Positions 1-7,070 of a DNA stretch of 12,543 nt are shown in pieces. The position numbers and the translations under genes were made by a program. Each line of letters begins with the position of its first letter. The first letter of the stretch is position 1. The DNA comes from Pseudomonadota bacterium. GTDB lineage: Bacteria; Pseudomonadota; Alphaproteobacteria; Rhizobiales; Hyphomicrobiaceae. The notes below the pieces were generated by a model that did not search any database, was not told the DNA's origin, and saw only the letters and a program-made list of their open reading frames with translations. Location: NCBI GenBank assembly GCA_023428365.1, contig JAEYYQ010000553.1, forward strand, positions 1 to 12,543. The letters are read 5' to 3'.

Positions 1-1057
1 GCAGGCGCAGTGCCGCCGACAGCAGCGTCTCAAGGCCAATGGCGCCGTCGGCAGCTTCCGCGAACGGACGGCGCTTGACGTCCTCATCCTGAGGGTCATG
101 GCTGGAGACGATGACATCGATATCTCCGGCCGCCAGCCCGCGGAGCAGAGCTACGCGGTCTTCCTCACCGCGCAGCGGCGGTCGCAGCTTGAAGAAGGTG
201 CGATAGGGACCGATGTCGTTCTCGTTGAGTGTCAGATGATTGATCGAGACGCCGCATGTCACCGGCAGTTTCCGGGCTTTGGCAGCACGGACGATATCGA
301 GGCTTTCGCGGCACGAGATGGTGGCGGCGTGGTAGCGTCCACCCGTGATCTCGACCAGCTGAATATCGCGCTCGAGGACAATGGTTTCTGCCGCTTTCGG
401 CGCTCCCGGCAGGCCAAGCCGCGCGGCCACATGGCCGGCATTCATGCACGTACCTTCCGAAAGGTACGGGTCCTCGGTGTGGTGCACGATGAGCGCGCCG
501 TGATCCTTGGCGTACAGCAGCGCGTTACGCATCACCCTGGTGTTCGCGATGCTGGATTTGCCGTTGGAGAACGCAATGGCGCCGGCGCGCTTCAACAGTC
601 CGACTTCGGTGATCTCCTTGCCTTCGAGGCCCTTGGTCAGGGCCGCCATCGTGTGCACGTTGACGATGGCGTTGTCGCGCGCGCGGCGCTGGATGAAATC
701 GACGAGCGCCACCTGATCGATCACCGGATCGGTGTCCGGCATGACGATGATGGTCGTGACGCCGCCTGCCGCTGCCGCCTGGCTGGCGGTCTTCAACGTT
801 TCGCGGTGCTCGGTTCCCGGTTCCCCGGTGAAAACCTGAACGTCGACAAGGCCGGGCGCCAGGATATGTCCTCGGCAGTCGATGACCTCGGCGCCTTCGG
901 GCGCGTTGCGGCGCAGATGGCCGCCGATGTCTTCAATCACGCCGTCGGCAATCAGGATGCCGCCGGGTTCGTCGCGATTGCTCGCAGGGTCGATCACGCG
1001 TGCGTTGATGAGGACGGTACGCTTGGCTTTGGTCGTCTGGCGGGTGCTGGTGCGCAT
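1..1057 (-). CDS. pyrC: Dihydroorotase-like protein (probably non-catalytic PyrC'/PyrX type), partial
   Basis: This gene is open from the ATG at 1057 to the window edge (352 codons; C-terminus missing). It has the amidohydrolase/dihydroorotase layout: an N-terminal beta segment, GLVDVQVFTGEPG at residues 69-81, VMPDTDP at 105-111, VHHTED at 191-196, NENDIGPYRTFFKLRPPLR near 278-296 and GAIGLETLL at 338-346. In active type I enzymes the first motif reads DxHxHxREPG, and both zinc histidines are replaced here (Gln74, Phe76). The usual catalytic Asp of the TDHAPH motif is Ser319, the bridging-Asp region reads FSNGKSS, and the HVS histidine is Thr246. Only His193 of the usual set remains. I therefore infer a structural partner of PyrB, as known for Pseudomonas PyrC', with true dihydroorotase encoded elsewhere. 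A GGAGGA ribosome binding site lies at 1062-1067. The pyrB stop is 12 nt upstream, so the two form an operon. Confidence 0.9.
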   Translation of the reverse strand, partial: MRTSTRQTTKAKRTVLINARVIDPASNRDEPGGILIADGVIEDIGGHLRRNAPEGAEVIDCRGHILAPGLVDVQVFTGEPGTEHRETLKTASQAAAAGGVTTIIVMPDTDPVIDQVALVDFIQRRARDNAIVNVHTMAALTKGLEGKEITEVGLLKRAGAIAFSNGKSSIANTRVMRNALLYAKDHGALIVHHTEDPYLSEGTCMNAGHVAARLGLPGAPKAAETIVLERDIQLVEITGGRYHAATISCRESLDIVRAAKARKLPVTCGVSINHLTLNENDIGPYRTFFKLRPPLRGEEDRVALLRGLAAGDIDVIVSSHDPQDEDVKRRPFAEAADGAIGLETLLSAALRL

Positions 1058-1069
1058 CGGGTCCTCCGC

Positions 1070-2029
1070 TCAATGGTTGGGGAGGTTGCGGGCCAGTGCT
1101 TCGAGCACGGCCATGCGCACGGCGACACCCATTTCGACCTGCTCGCGGATCAGGCTGCGTGAGTGGTCGGCAATGGTCGAGGCGATTTCCACGCCTCGGT
1201 TCATCGGGCCCGGATGCATGATCAGCGCGTCGGGTTTGGCGCGCGCCAGCTTCTCGTGATCGAGGCCGAAGAAGTGGAAGTACTCGCGGCTGGAGGGCAC
1301 GAGTGAGCCCTGCATGCGCTCGCGCTGCAGACGCAACATCATGACGATGTCGACGCCTTCCAACCCTTTCCACATGTCAGTGTAGACCTCCGCCCCGAAC
1401 CGCTCCGGCTCGGCGGGAAGCAGTGTCGAGGGAGCGATGAGGCGGACGCGCGCGCCCATGATGGTGAGCACGTTGATGTTCGAGCGCGCCACGCGGGAAT
1501 GGAGAATGTCGCCGCAGATGGCCACGGTCAGCCCGGCGATGCGGCCCTTGGCCCGCTGGATGGTCAGCGCGTCGAGTAAGGCCTGAGTCGGATGCTGGTG
1601 GGCGCCGTCACCGGCGTTGATCACCGAGCAATCGACCTTCTGCGACAACAGTTCCACTGCGCCGGCCGAGTGATGCCGGACCGCGATGATATCCGGGCGC
1701 ATGGCGTTGAGCGTCATGGCCGTGTCGATCAGCGTCTCGCCCTTTTGCACGGACGAGGTCGAGACGTTCATGTTCATGACGTCGGCCCCGAGGCGTTTCC
1801 CGGCAAGCTCGAAGGAGCTTTGCGTTCGGGTCGACGCCTCGAAGAACAGGTTGATGAGCGTGCGTCCTCTCAGGACGTCGCGCTTCTTGTTGACCTGCCG
1901 ATTGATATCGGCGGCCTTGTTCGCGAGGTCGAGAAGCGCGGTGATTTCTTTCGCCGTCAGGGTCTCGCAGGTCAACAAATGACGCTGAGAGAAGAAGGCG
2001 GTGTCGGGAGCTTGTGTGTGGCTGGTCAT
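1070..2029 (-). CDS. pyrB: Aspartate carbamoyltransferase catalytic subunit
   Basis: PyrB makes N-carbamoyl-aspartate from carbamoyl phosphate and aspartate, the first committed step of pyrimidine synthesis, in the cytoplasm. The product from the ATG at 2029 is 319 aa, normal for the catalytic chain. Visible motifs are the carbamoyl-phosphate loop [13 protein letters not shown] (STRT at 66-69), the lysine of SVQKGE (Lys97), [10 protein letters not shown] at 144-153, [12 protein letters not shown] at 173-184, the aspartate-loop [10 protein letters not shown] at 230-239 and [10 protein letters not shown] at 272-281. Every expected active-site motif is present. A TTG at 2068 would add 13 residues ([13 protein letters not shown]) but lies in the palindromic leader, so I prefer the ATG, although no clear Shine-Dalgarno precedes it. 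No pyrI-like regulatory chain is visible; the dihydroorotase-like gene directly downstream is the likely partner. Confidence 0.97.
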   Translation of the reverse strand: MTSHTQAPDTAFFSQRHLLTCETLTAKEITALLDLANKAADINRQVNKKRDVLRGRTLINLFFEASTRTQSSFELAGKRLGADVMNMNVSTSSVQKGETLIDTAMTLNAMRPDIIAVRHHSAGAVELLSQKVDCSVINAGDGAHQHPTQALLDALTIQRAKGRIAGLTVAICGDILHSRVARSNINVLTIMGARVRLIAPSTLLPAEPERFGAEVYTDMWKGLEGVDIVMMLRLQRERMQGSLVPSSREYFHFFGLDHEKLARAKPDALIMHPGPMNRGVEIASTIADHSRSLIREQVEMGVAVRMAVLEALARNLPNH

Positions 2030-2080
2030 TAAAGCCGTTTGTATAGAAGCCGACCTGCAGGTCGGCAAGCGGCTTGAGAC
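2030..2080 (-). promoter_or_regulatory. pyrB leader with 18-bp perfect palindrome
   Basis: GCCGACCTGCAGGTCGGC at 2049-2066 is a perfect palindrome about 20 nt before the pyrB ATG. As RNA it would form a 7-bp stem with a TGCA loop. On the coding strand AAGCCG (2075-2070) could also pair with either of two CGGCTT copies (2052-2047 and 2037-2032). The first pairing excludes the palindrome hairpin; the second encloses it. No Shine-Dalgarno sequence is visible before the start. It could be a translational control hairpin or a DNA operator; the sequence does not decide. Confidence 0.45.
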
Positions 2081-2157
2081 AACTTGTTGACAGCTGAACT
2101 TAACGGCTGACGATCGGTTCCCTGCCGGGTTGTATCCGGAAGCGTAGCTGCGCCCCG

Positions 2158-2829
2158 TCAGGTTGTCGGCAGAACAATATCGAAAGTGCCAGCCAGCGCC
2201 CCAGGTTCGAGTCGTTCGGCGGGGGCCAGCCGAACCAGAACCATCTCCCGCTGACGCGCGTCTCGGATGCTGCGCAGCAGGCCGTCGCGCTCATTAAGCG
2301 GTTCACCCGCAACATACATTTGCGTGACGAGAGGGGGTGCTCCAGTCGTCGTAATCGCGAAATGGATATGCGGCGTGCGCCCGGGATAGGGGACAGGCTT
2401 GATCGTGCGGAAGCTGTAGCTGCCGTCGGCGTTGCTCACCATTCTGCCGCGTCCCTGGAACCCCTGATCGCGACGGCCACGGGCCGCCCGGTCACGGGGA
2501 TGAAGGTAGTGGCCGTTGTTGTCGCACTGCCATATCTCCACCTGGGCTCCGGGGATCGGCGCGCCGTTCGTGTCGACGATGTGGCCGGTGATGTGGGTTA
2601 CGTGCCCCATGGCGCGGGCTGCTTCGCCCCGCACGACGACAAGGTCGTTATCGACGTCGCCGGCCCAGTCGACGGGATAGAAGGGGCCAGTCGTTTGCCG
2701 AGGCGTCGGCACCAAGGAGGGCGACGCGGCGAGAGCGGGCAAGCGGGGCAGGGCCGACACAGCCGCACTGGCAGCCAGCGCCCCGATAACATGCCGACGT
2801 CCGAGTGGGGGTGTCGGAATTCGCGTCAT
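2158..2829 (-). CDS. Tat-exported intradiol ring-cleavage dioxygenase
   Basis: This is a protocatechuate 3,4-dioxygenase-like, Fe(III)-dependent enzyme predicted to open catechol-type rings between the hydroxyls. It has 223 aa from the ATG at 2829, chosen because CAGGAGT (about 2835-2841) sits 7 nt upstream; an in-frame start at 2892 is less likely. The N-terminus is a Tat-type signal: Arg11-Arg12, a hydrophobic stretch at about 14-28, then a PALAAS cleavage region at 31-36. The catalytic domain shows the four expected iron ligands: Tyr108 in GHYLHP, Tyr148 in PVPYPG, and His154 and His156 in [29 protein letters not shown] (80-101) matches the family beta-sandwich start. Export is unusual compared with the classical cytoplasmic beta-ketoadipate enzymes, but secreted members of this fold exist. 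Substrate unknown. It diverges from an MFS gene, which may be functionally linked. Confidence 0.9.
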   Translation of the reverse strand: MTRIPTPPLGRRHVIGALAASAAVSALPRLPALAASPSLVPTPRQTTGPFYPVDWAGDVDNDLVVVRGEAARAMGHVTHITGHIVDTNGAPIPGAQVEIWQCDNNGHYLHPRDRAARGRRDQGFQGRGRMVSNADGSYSFRTIKPVPYPGRTPHIHFAITTTGAPPLVTQMYVAGEPLNERDGLLRSIRDARQREMVLVRLAPAERLEPGALAGTFDIVLPTT

Positions 2830-3021
2830 GGGAAACTCCTGAGGGCGTTTCCTAGTATGTGTACTCACATCGTCTCCACGGGCAGGAGTCACTTGGAGTC
2901 AAAACTCCGTGTCCCGGGACCGGTCGCTCCATTGCAACGCTGGGATGCGGTCGGGCGCTTGCTCCGAATGTGGCAAGCTGAAAGACTGCGAAGCGTCGTT
3001 GCCTGGAGCCCATCATCAGCC
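2830..3021. promoter_or_regulatory. Divergent intergenic region, dioxygenase / MFS transporter
   Basis: These 192 bp must carry promoters for both flanking divergent genes. Symmetric elements: ATGTG-TACT-CACAT at 2857-2870 (5-bp arms, 4-bp spacer), 27 bp before the dioxygenase ATG; GGAGT-CAAA-ACTCC at 2895-2908, preceded by a second GGAGTC at 2885-2890, one helical turn away; and the perfect 10-mer GTCCCGGGAC at 2911-2920. These are candidate operators for a dimeric regulator. No convincing -35/-10 pair was recognised. Confidence 0.4.
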
Positions 3022-4239
3022 ATGCCCAGCTTTCTACCGCCACTGCTCGTGGTGCTGATCCCGCTCGTGGGCGTCTCCGCTGCGCAGTTGTTCCTGGCGG
3101 TTGTTGCGCCGCTCATGATGGATGCGGCGGGCGCCGAACCGACGGCTTATGGCTGGGTCGCTGGGGCGTGCGGGTTGGGTTCCATTTGGTTCTACATGTC
3201 CAACCATGCCATCACACCGGCGCTGGGGCCGATGCGGACGCTGCAACTGGGCGTCGGAGTTCTGTTGCTGGGCGTGGGTCTATGCCAGACCGCGTTCTTT
3301 CCACTGATCCTGCTCGGCGCGCTGTTCATCGGATTTGGCTATTCGAGCTCAACGCCTGCAGGCAGCCAAGTCGTTGCCGACCACGCGCCGCGCGAATACT
3401 GGGCGACGCTGTTTTCCCTTCGCCAGGCCGGTGTTCCGCTAGGCGGCGTGATCGCGGGCGCTCTGGGTGGTTGGCTGTTGACCGATGTAAGCTGGCGCAC
3501 GGCCTTCACGACGATCGCACTGATCACCGCGTGTCTTGCGCTACCGCTGGTTTTTGCTCCGCGCAGCTACAATGAAGGCAGGCCGCGAAATGTTTTCCGG
3601 ATTGGTGGGGTGTTTGCTCCGTCCAATCTGTTGCGACCGTTCCGTGCTCTGCGATTGGCGCCCGGACTACCTCGGCTGGTGCTCGTGTGCGTGGGGTTCG
3701 CGGTCGTGCAAAGCGCTGTGTTCTCGTTCTTCGTCATCTATCTGCATGATGGCCTTGGCTATGGACTGGCGGTGGCGGGCACTCTGTTCGCAATACTGCA
3801 GGGTGCGAGCGTGATGGGGCGTATCGTCTTCGGTCTCGTTGCGGACCGGGTGGGATCGCCGCGGCCGGTGTTGATGGTGCTGGCAGCTTTTTCCTCCATC
3901 GCGGGTCTGCTGCTGGCCAACCTCGGTCCGGAGTTACCGTTTATTCTGCTGATCGGCGTTGCGCTGATCGTCGGGGCATCGGTCGCGACCTGGAACGGAC
4001 TTTATCTCGCTGAGGCCGCCAGTATGGCGCCACCGGAGGCAGTCAGCGAGGTCACGGCGGGAACGACCTTCTTCGTGTTCCTGACCTATACGGTGACGCC
4101 ACCGCTCTTCGGCATTCTCATCAAGAGCTTCGGGTATCCGAGCGCGTTCCTTGCCGCTGCGGCGGCCGTCGCCGTGTCCGGGATCATTCTGCTCCTGGGA
4201 AGGAACGCAAGCCCGGCTCCTCGTCATGGCGAGGCGTGA
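3022..4239 (+). CDS. MFS transporter, substrate unknown
   Basis: This is a 405-aa polytopic inner-membrane protein with about 12 hydrophobic segments, the normal size for the major facilitator superfamily. The second half begins near residue 210 after a polar central loop (RSYNEGRPRNVFRIGG). GLVADRVGSPRPVL in that half matches the MFS loop motif GxxaDRxGxrp, and SLRQAGVPLGGVIAGALGGWL in the first half is typical of the fifth helix. The reading frame is open back to 2320, but that part is antisense to the dioxygenase and not coding-like, so I chose the ATG at 3022. An in-frame ATG at 2968 is an alternative; GGAG at 3005-3008 is too far from 3022 to be a good ribosome binding site. Divergence from an aromatic-ring dioxygenase gene suggests, without proving, transport of an aromatic or acidic metabolite. 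Confidence 0.88.
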   Translation: MPSFLPPLLVVLIPLVGVSAAQLFLAVVAPLMMDAAGAEPTAYGWVAGACGLGSIWFYMSNHAITPALGPMRTLQLGVGVLLLGVGLCQTAFFPLILLGALFIGFGYSSSTPAGSQVVADHAPREYWATLFSLRQAGVPLGGVIAGALGGWLLTDVSWRTAFTTIALITACLALPLVFAPRSYNEGRPRNVFRIGGVFAPSNLLRPFRALRLAPGLPRLVLVCVGFAVVQSAVFSFFVIYLHDGLGYGLAVAGTLFAILQGASVMGRIVFGLVADRVGSPRPVLMVLAAFSSIAGLLLANLGPELPFILLIGVALIVGASVATWNGLYLAEAASMAPPEAVSEVTAGTTFFVFLTYTVTPPLFGILIKSFGYPSAFLAAAAAVAVSGIILLLGRNASPAPRHGEA

Positions 4240-4612
4240 AGGCAGAGGACGTTGAACGCGGCGGCACCGCCATTGCGATAGCCCCGGAACGGATTTGCGA
4301 GATTGTGCAGGGCTGCTGGCTGGGCATCCACGATGTGTTATTCAAGAACAGCTCGCACCGCGTGAGCACAGTGCCGATGGGCGTATTCATGCACACGACG
4401 TCGCCGAGCTTGAAGGCTTGTCCCTGAAAACGACAGCGGCACGGGATAGGCATGCCCCATCCGTCGATCACCTGTCCGGGCGTAATGCGGGGATCGGTTT
4501 GAGGTGGTTGGCCAGGCTCTGCGGAGGCGCTGGGTGAGGCTGCAATAAGCACAAGCAAGAAGGTGATCGCGGCCGTGGCCGCGAGCGATGACCGTACGTG
4601 ATGTCGCCGCGT
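4184..4612 (-). CDS. Small secreted cysteine-containing protein with abnormal start codon
   Basis: Family not recognised. The frame reads a signal-peptide-like stretch (VRSSLAATAAITFLLVLIAA, then SPSASA and a cut before EPG) followed by about 80 residues with five cysteines: CRC, GDVVCMN, LTRC and QQPC, plus ELFLNNTSW. The only usual start codon in frame is TTG at 4558, which leaves a 13-residue leader without a positive charge or Shine-Dalgarno. The better N-terminus would begin at codon ACG (4612-4610) with RRHHVRSS behind it; one base change from ATG would restore it. A TGA closes the frame shortly upstream. The listed coordinates use the ACG; from the TTG the product is 124 aa. The 3' end overlaps the convergent MFS gene by 56 bp. 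It could be a living gene with a rare start, a gene inactivated by a start-codon mutation, or a sequence error. Confidence 0.55.
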   Translation of the reverse strand, partial: TRRHHVRSSLAATAAITFLLVLIAASPSASAEPGQPPQTDPRITPGQVIDGWGMPIPCRCRFQGQAFKLGDVVCMNTPIGTVLTRCELFLNNTSWMPSQQPCTISQIRSGAIAMAVPPRSTSSAFTPRHDEEPGLRSFPGAE

Positions 4613-4663
4613 TACCCCATGCCGGAAAGAGTATCAGCAAGCGCAGCGATGTCAAAACTGCGC

Positions 4664-5587
4664 TTATTCAGCCTGTGGGGCGGGTTTGCCGCGCATCTTG
4701 CGCCGCCGCTCGACGATCGGTCCAGCCTGTACCAGTAGCGTGGCAAGAAACATGAGGCTTGCACCGATCCAGCCGATGGTCGGGAGCCGCTCGCCCAGCA
4801 GAATGGCTCCGGCCGCAGCCGCAAACAGCGTTTCCATGCTGACCAGGATAGCGGCTTCGCTTGGTGGCGTATGCTTCAGGGCAATCGCGAGCAGCGTGAA
4901 GGTCACGGCGCTCGACAGGATGCCGACAAAGGCGATGGCCGGGGCCGCCGCGATCAGGCCGTCGAGCGTGATCGGTTCCATGACGATTGCGGCCAACCAT
5001 GCGCACACGGCAACGACTGCAAATTGCATCGCCGTGAAAGTGACCGGCCGGCCGTAGGGAGACGCGGAACTTGTGATCAGCATATGCGCTGCCCATACGA
5101 CAGCGGACAGTGCGATCAGACCATCCCCAAAGGAGAAGCCGTCGAGTGTGCCACCGCCGAGCAGCCATGTGCCGACGAAAGCCATCCCAACTGCAGGCCA
5201 GACGTAAGTGGTCGGTGGCCTGCTCAGAACGATCCAAGCGATTAGCGGTGTGAAGATCACGTAGAGCGCCGTCAGAAAGCCGGAATTGGTGACAGTCGCT
5301 GTAACGATACCGGCTTGCTGAATGATAGCGGCGCCGAAAAACGCCAGCCCCGCCCATAGTCCGATACGCAAGAAGTCCGGCGACGAGCGCGCGCCTGCGC
5401 GACGCGTCTCCAAAATGGCAAGTGGCGTGAGGCAGATCGCCGCCAGCGTGGCGCGTGAGGCCACGAACAGCAATGGTCCCACATGCTCCATCGCCGTCTT
5501 CTGGAAATAGAATGCAACGCCCCAAATTGCGGCGGCGAGCAACAGCAGAAGGTCGGCTTTTATTCGGGTCATGGCGCCCGAGGTCAT
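4664..5587 (-). CDS. EamA-family (DMT) permease
   Basis: This is a predicted inner-membrane carrier of the drug/metabolite transporter superfamily, 307 aa, with ten hydrophobic segments arranged as two EamA repeats (roughly residues 8-135 and 155-292). Repeat 1 opens with DLLLLLAAAIWGVAFYFQKTA, the family hallmark, and contains ASRATLAAICLTPLA. Repeat 2 opens with GDGLIALSAVVWAAHMLI and ends with PPSEAAILVSMETLFAAAAGAILLGE, the usual motif before the last helix. The tail is basic (VERRRKMRGKP), as expected on the cytoplasmic side. The ATG at 5587 is used; ATG 5572 (MTRIKADL) is equally possible, and neither has a strong Shine-Dalgarno. Substrate cannot be told from sequence. The gene diverges from the DUF486/TSUP pair. 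Confidence 0.93.
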   Translation of the reverse strand: MTSGAMTRIKADLLLLLAAAIWGVAFYFQKTAMEHVGPLLFVASRATLAAICLTPLAILETRRAGARSSPDFLRIGLWAGLAFFGAAIIQQAGIVTATVTNSGFLTALYVIFTPLIAWIVLSRPPTTYVWPAVGMAFVGTWLLGGGTLDGFSFGDGLIALSAVVWAAHMLITSSASPYGRPVTFTAMQFAVVAVCAWLAAIVMEPITLDGLIAAAPAIAFVGILSSAVTFTLLAIALKHTPPSEAAILVSMETLFAAAAGAILLGERLPTIGWIGASLMFLATLLVQAGPIVERRRKMRGKPAPQAE

Positions 5588-5746
5588 AGAGGGCCGCGGT
5601 GTTCACTGCAATGGTCAGTAAGGGCCTTTGGCGATCGGCGAGCTGCTTGGTGCGCCATACTGCACTGCAATCGCGCTGGACAAGCCCCGACGGCGGGCCT
5701 AGTCGGGATGCGGTTTCCCTTCACGTGGACGGTTTTCGACTCCCCC
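5588..5746. promoter_or_regulatory. Divergent intergenic region, EamA permease / DUF486
   Basis: This 159-bp spacer must hold promoters in both directions. It contains an exact direct repeat CACTGCAAT at 5604-5612 and 5663-5671 (start-to-start 59 bp) and a CCCGAC/GTCGGG inverted repeat (5686-5691 and 5702-5707, 10-bp loop) upstream of the plus-strand gene. No clear -35/-10 boxes were recognised. Confidence 0.35.
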
Positions 5747-6109
5747 ATGTCCGCTCTTCCCATTTCATGGCCGCATGTTGCGCCTCTGCTGCTCTTGGCG
5801 GCCTCGAACGTCTTCATGACGTTCGCCTGGTATGGGCATCTGAAGTTCAAATCGTCGCCGTTGATGCTGGCGATCCTGATCTCCTGGGGCATCGCGTTTT
5901 TCGAATACTGCCTTGCGGTTCCGGCCAACCGGATCGGCTACGGCGTTTATTCGGCAGCACAGTTGAAGACCATCCAGGAGGTCATGACGCTCACCGTTTT
6001 CGCCGTCTTCTCCGTCCTTTATCTCGGTGAAGCTTTTACGTGGAGATACGCGGCCGGCTTTGCCTTGATCGCAGCCGGAGCGGGCCTGATTTTCTCTGGG
6101 CGCGGCTGA
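5747..6109 (+). CDS. DUF486 family small membrane protein (DMT-like)
   Basis: This is a 120-aa protein with four hydrophobic segments, the usual size of DUF486 proteins, which are single-repeat relatives of drug/metabolite transporters. Diagnostic strings are SNVFMTFAWYGHLK at 20-33, the AFFEYCLAVPANRIGYG stretch, and QLKTIQEVMTLTVFAVFSVLY, followed by GEAFTWRYAAGFALI. Function in the family is unknown; dimeric transport is an inference from the small multidrug resistance-like size. The ATG at 5747 gives the expected length before SNVFMT; an in-frame ATG at 5709 (MRFPFTW) is an alternative. The stop TGA shares its A with the ATG of the next gene, indicating an operon. Confidence 0.9.
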   Translation: MSALPISWPHVAPLLLLAASNVFMTFAWYGHLKFKSSPLMLAILISWGIAFFEYCLAVPANRIGYGVYSAAQLKTIQEVMTLTVFAVFSVLYLGEAFTWRYAAGFALIAAGAGLIFSGRG

Positions 6110-6864
6110 TGCTGGAGGCGCCGGTCCTGGCGGCATTGATGGCGGCGGCTTTCGCCGGGGCCTTCTTGCAATCCGCGATCGGATTCGGCTTTGCGCTTGT
6201 TGCAGCGCCGGTGTTCCTGCTCGTCATGCAATCTGCGGCAGCCATGCAGGTGCTGGTCGCCATCCATGTGGTGCAGAGCGCAATGCTTGTGCCGGGACTG
6301 TGGCGCAAGGCGTCGCGAAAGCTGCTGGTCCCCATGCTGCTCGGAAGTCTGGCTGGGATTCCCTTGGGGCTGGCGATCTATCTCGCGCTGGACCTGGATA
6401 CGCTGAAACTCACCGTCGGGATCGTGATGCTGCTCTTCACGGCGCTGTTGATTGCGCGGGACGCCGGCTGGCTGAAACAAGCGTTTTCTTCAAACGGTCC
6501 GCCAAACTCCTCCGCTGCGGCCAGCGTTGGCGCATGCGCGGGAGCTTTGACATCGGTCCTGGTTCTGCCGGGGCCGCCGCTCATTCTTTATGTTGCCGCG
6601 CGCAATATGGATAAGGCCGAGAGCCGCGCGCTGTCGCTGACGTTCTTCGCCTTCTGCTACGTGGTGGTGACGCTCACGCATGCCTTCGGGTTGGGGATGA
6701 GCCGTGAGACGTGGGCGCTCGTAGGGTGGTTGTCGCCCGCGGTGGTTGCTGCAACTGTTCTTGGGGCGATTTGGGCGCGCTCGCTCAGCGAGCAGCGTTT
6801 CCGCATCGGCATCATCGCGGTTTCGCTGCTGTCAGGGATATGGCTGATCTGGAGCGCTCTATAG
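6109..6864 (+). CDS. TSUP (TauE/SafE) family membrane exporter
   Basis: This is a 251-aa inner-membrane protein with about eight hydrophobic segments in two halves, matching the length of TauE/SafE (4-toluene sulfonate uptake permease) proteins. These are proposed to export sulfite, sulfoacetate or other organosulfonate-derived anions. Family signatures: AFAGAFLQSAIGFGFALVAAPVFLLV in the first helix pair, and its counterpart in the second half, GACAGALTSVLVLPGPPLILYVAAR. The start ATG at 6109 overlaps the DUF486 stop by one base (TGATG), pointing to translational coupling. The stop at 6862-6864 overlaps the end of the convergent 59-aa gene by six bases, so no terminator separates them. The sulfate-activation genes lie 2.4 kb away on the other strand, so a sulfur role is only a guess. 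Confidence 0.9.
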   Translation: MLEAPVLAALMAAAFAGAFLQSAIGFGFALVAAPVFLLVMQSAAAMQVLVAIHVVQSAMLVPGLWRKASRKLLVPMLLGSLAGIPLGLAIYLALDLDTLKLTVGIVMLLFTALLIARDAGWLKQAFSSNGPPNSSAAASVGACAGALTSVLVLPGPPLILYVAARNMDKAESRALSLTFFAFCYVVVTLTHAFGLGMSRETWALVGWLSPAVVAATVLGAIWARSLSEQRFRIGIIAVSLLSGIWLIWSAL

Positions 6865-7038
6865 GCCGCGTACCAGATTGCCGACCATCAGAACGATATA
6901 GGCGGTGATGGCCAGCCAGTATTCCTGATGGGGCAGATAGCGAGGCACGTGCAGGAAGCCGAGCTTGGTCGCCACGGCCAGTCCCGCCAGCACCAGCGAG
7001 ATCAGGAACACCATGATCGTCGGCGGATTCAAACGCAT
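6859..7038 (-). CDS. 59-aa two-helix membrane protein
   Basis: This small gene was found by reading the strand directly. The protein is MRLNPPTIMVFLISLVLAGL plus 39 further residues, ending in NLVRGL. It has two hydrophobic segments (about 7-24 and 40-55) separated by a polar linker with TK, HVPRY and PHQEYW. Coding status rests on a strong GGGGAGGG ribosome binding site a few bases before the ATG (complement of about 7044-7051), a plausible membrane topology and placement 32 nt behind the sortase-like gene. The family was not recognised and I propose no function beyond membrane location; a small partner or stabiliser of the upstream membrane-anchored protein is an inference. The stop overlaps the convergent TSUP gene by six bases. 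Confidence 0.8.
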   Translation of the reverse strand: MRLNPPTIMVFLISLVLAGLAVATKLGFLHVPRYLPHQEYWLAITAYIVLMVGNLVRGL

Positions 7039-7070
7039 AACAACCCTCCCCTTGCCCGGATTGTAGCGTT

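Noticed and set aside
98..1162. Long open frame (354 codons) on the plus strand
   Set aside because: It is antisense to the dihydroorotase-like gene and the end of pyrB, its product is rich in Arg/Asp/His without any known motif, and the opposite strand shows clear family motifs.
2320..3021. N-terminal extension of the MFS frame
   Set aside because: This part is antisense to the dioxygenase, is polar and Arg/Gly-rich, and would add over 200 residues not expected in an MFS protein.
4668..5606. Second long minus-strand frame over the EamA gene (312 codons)
   Set aside because: It is a shifted-frame shadow; its product lacks the membrane helices and motifs seen in the EamA frame.
5599..6030. 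Plus-strand frame of 143 codons over the DUF486 gene
   Set aside because: It is a shadow in another frame; the DUF486 frame carries the family motifs.
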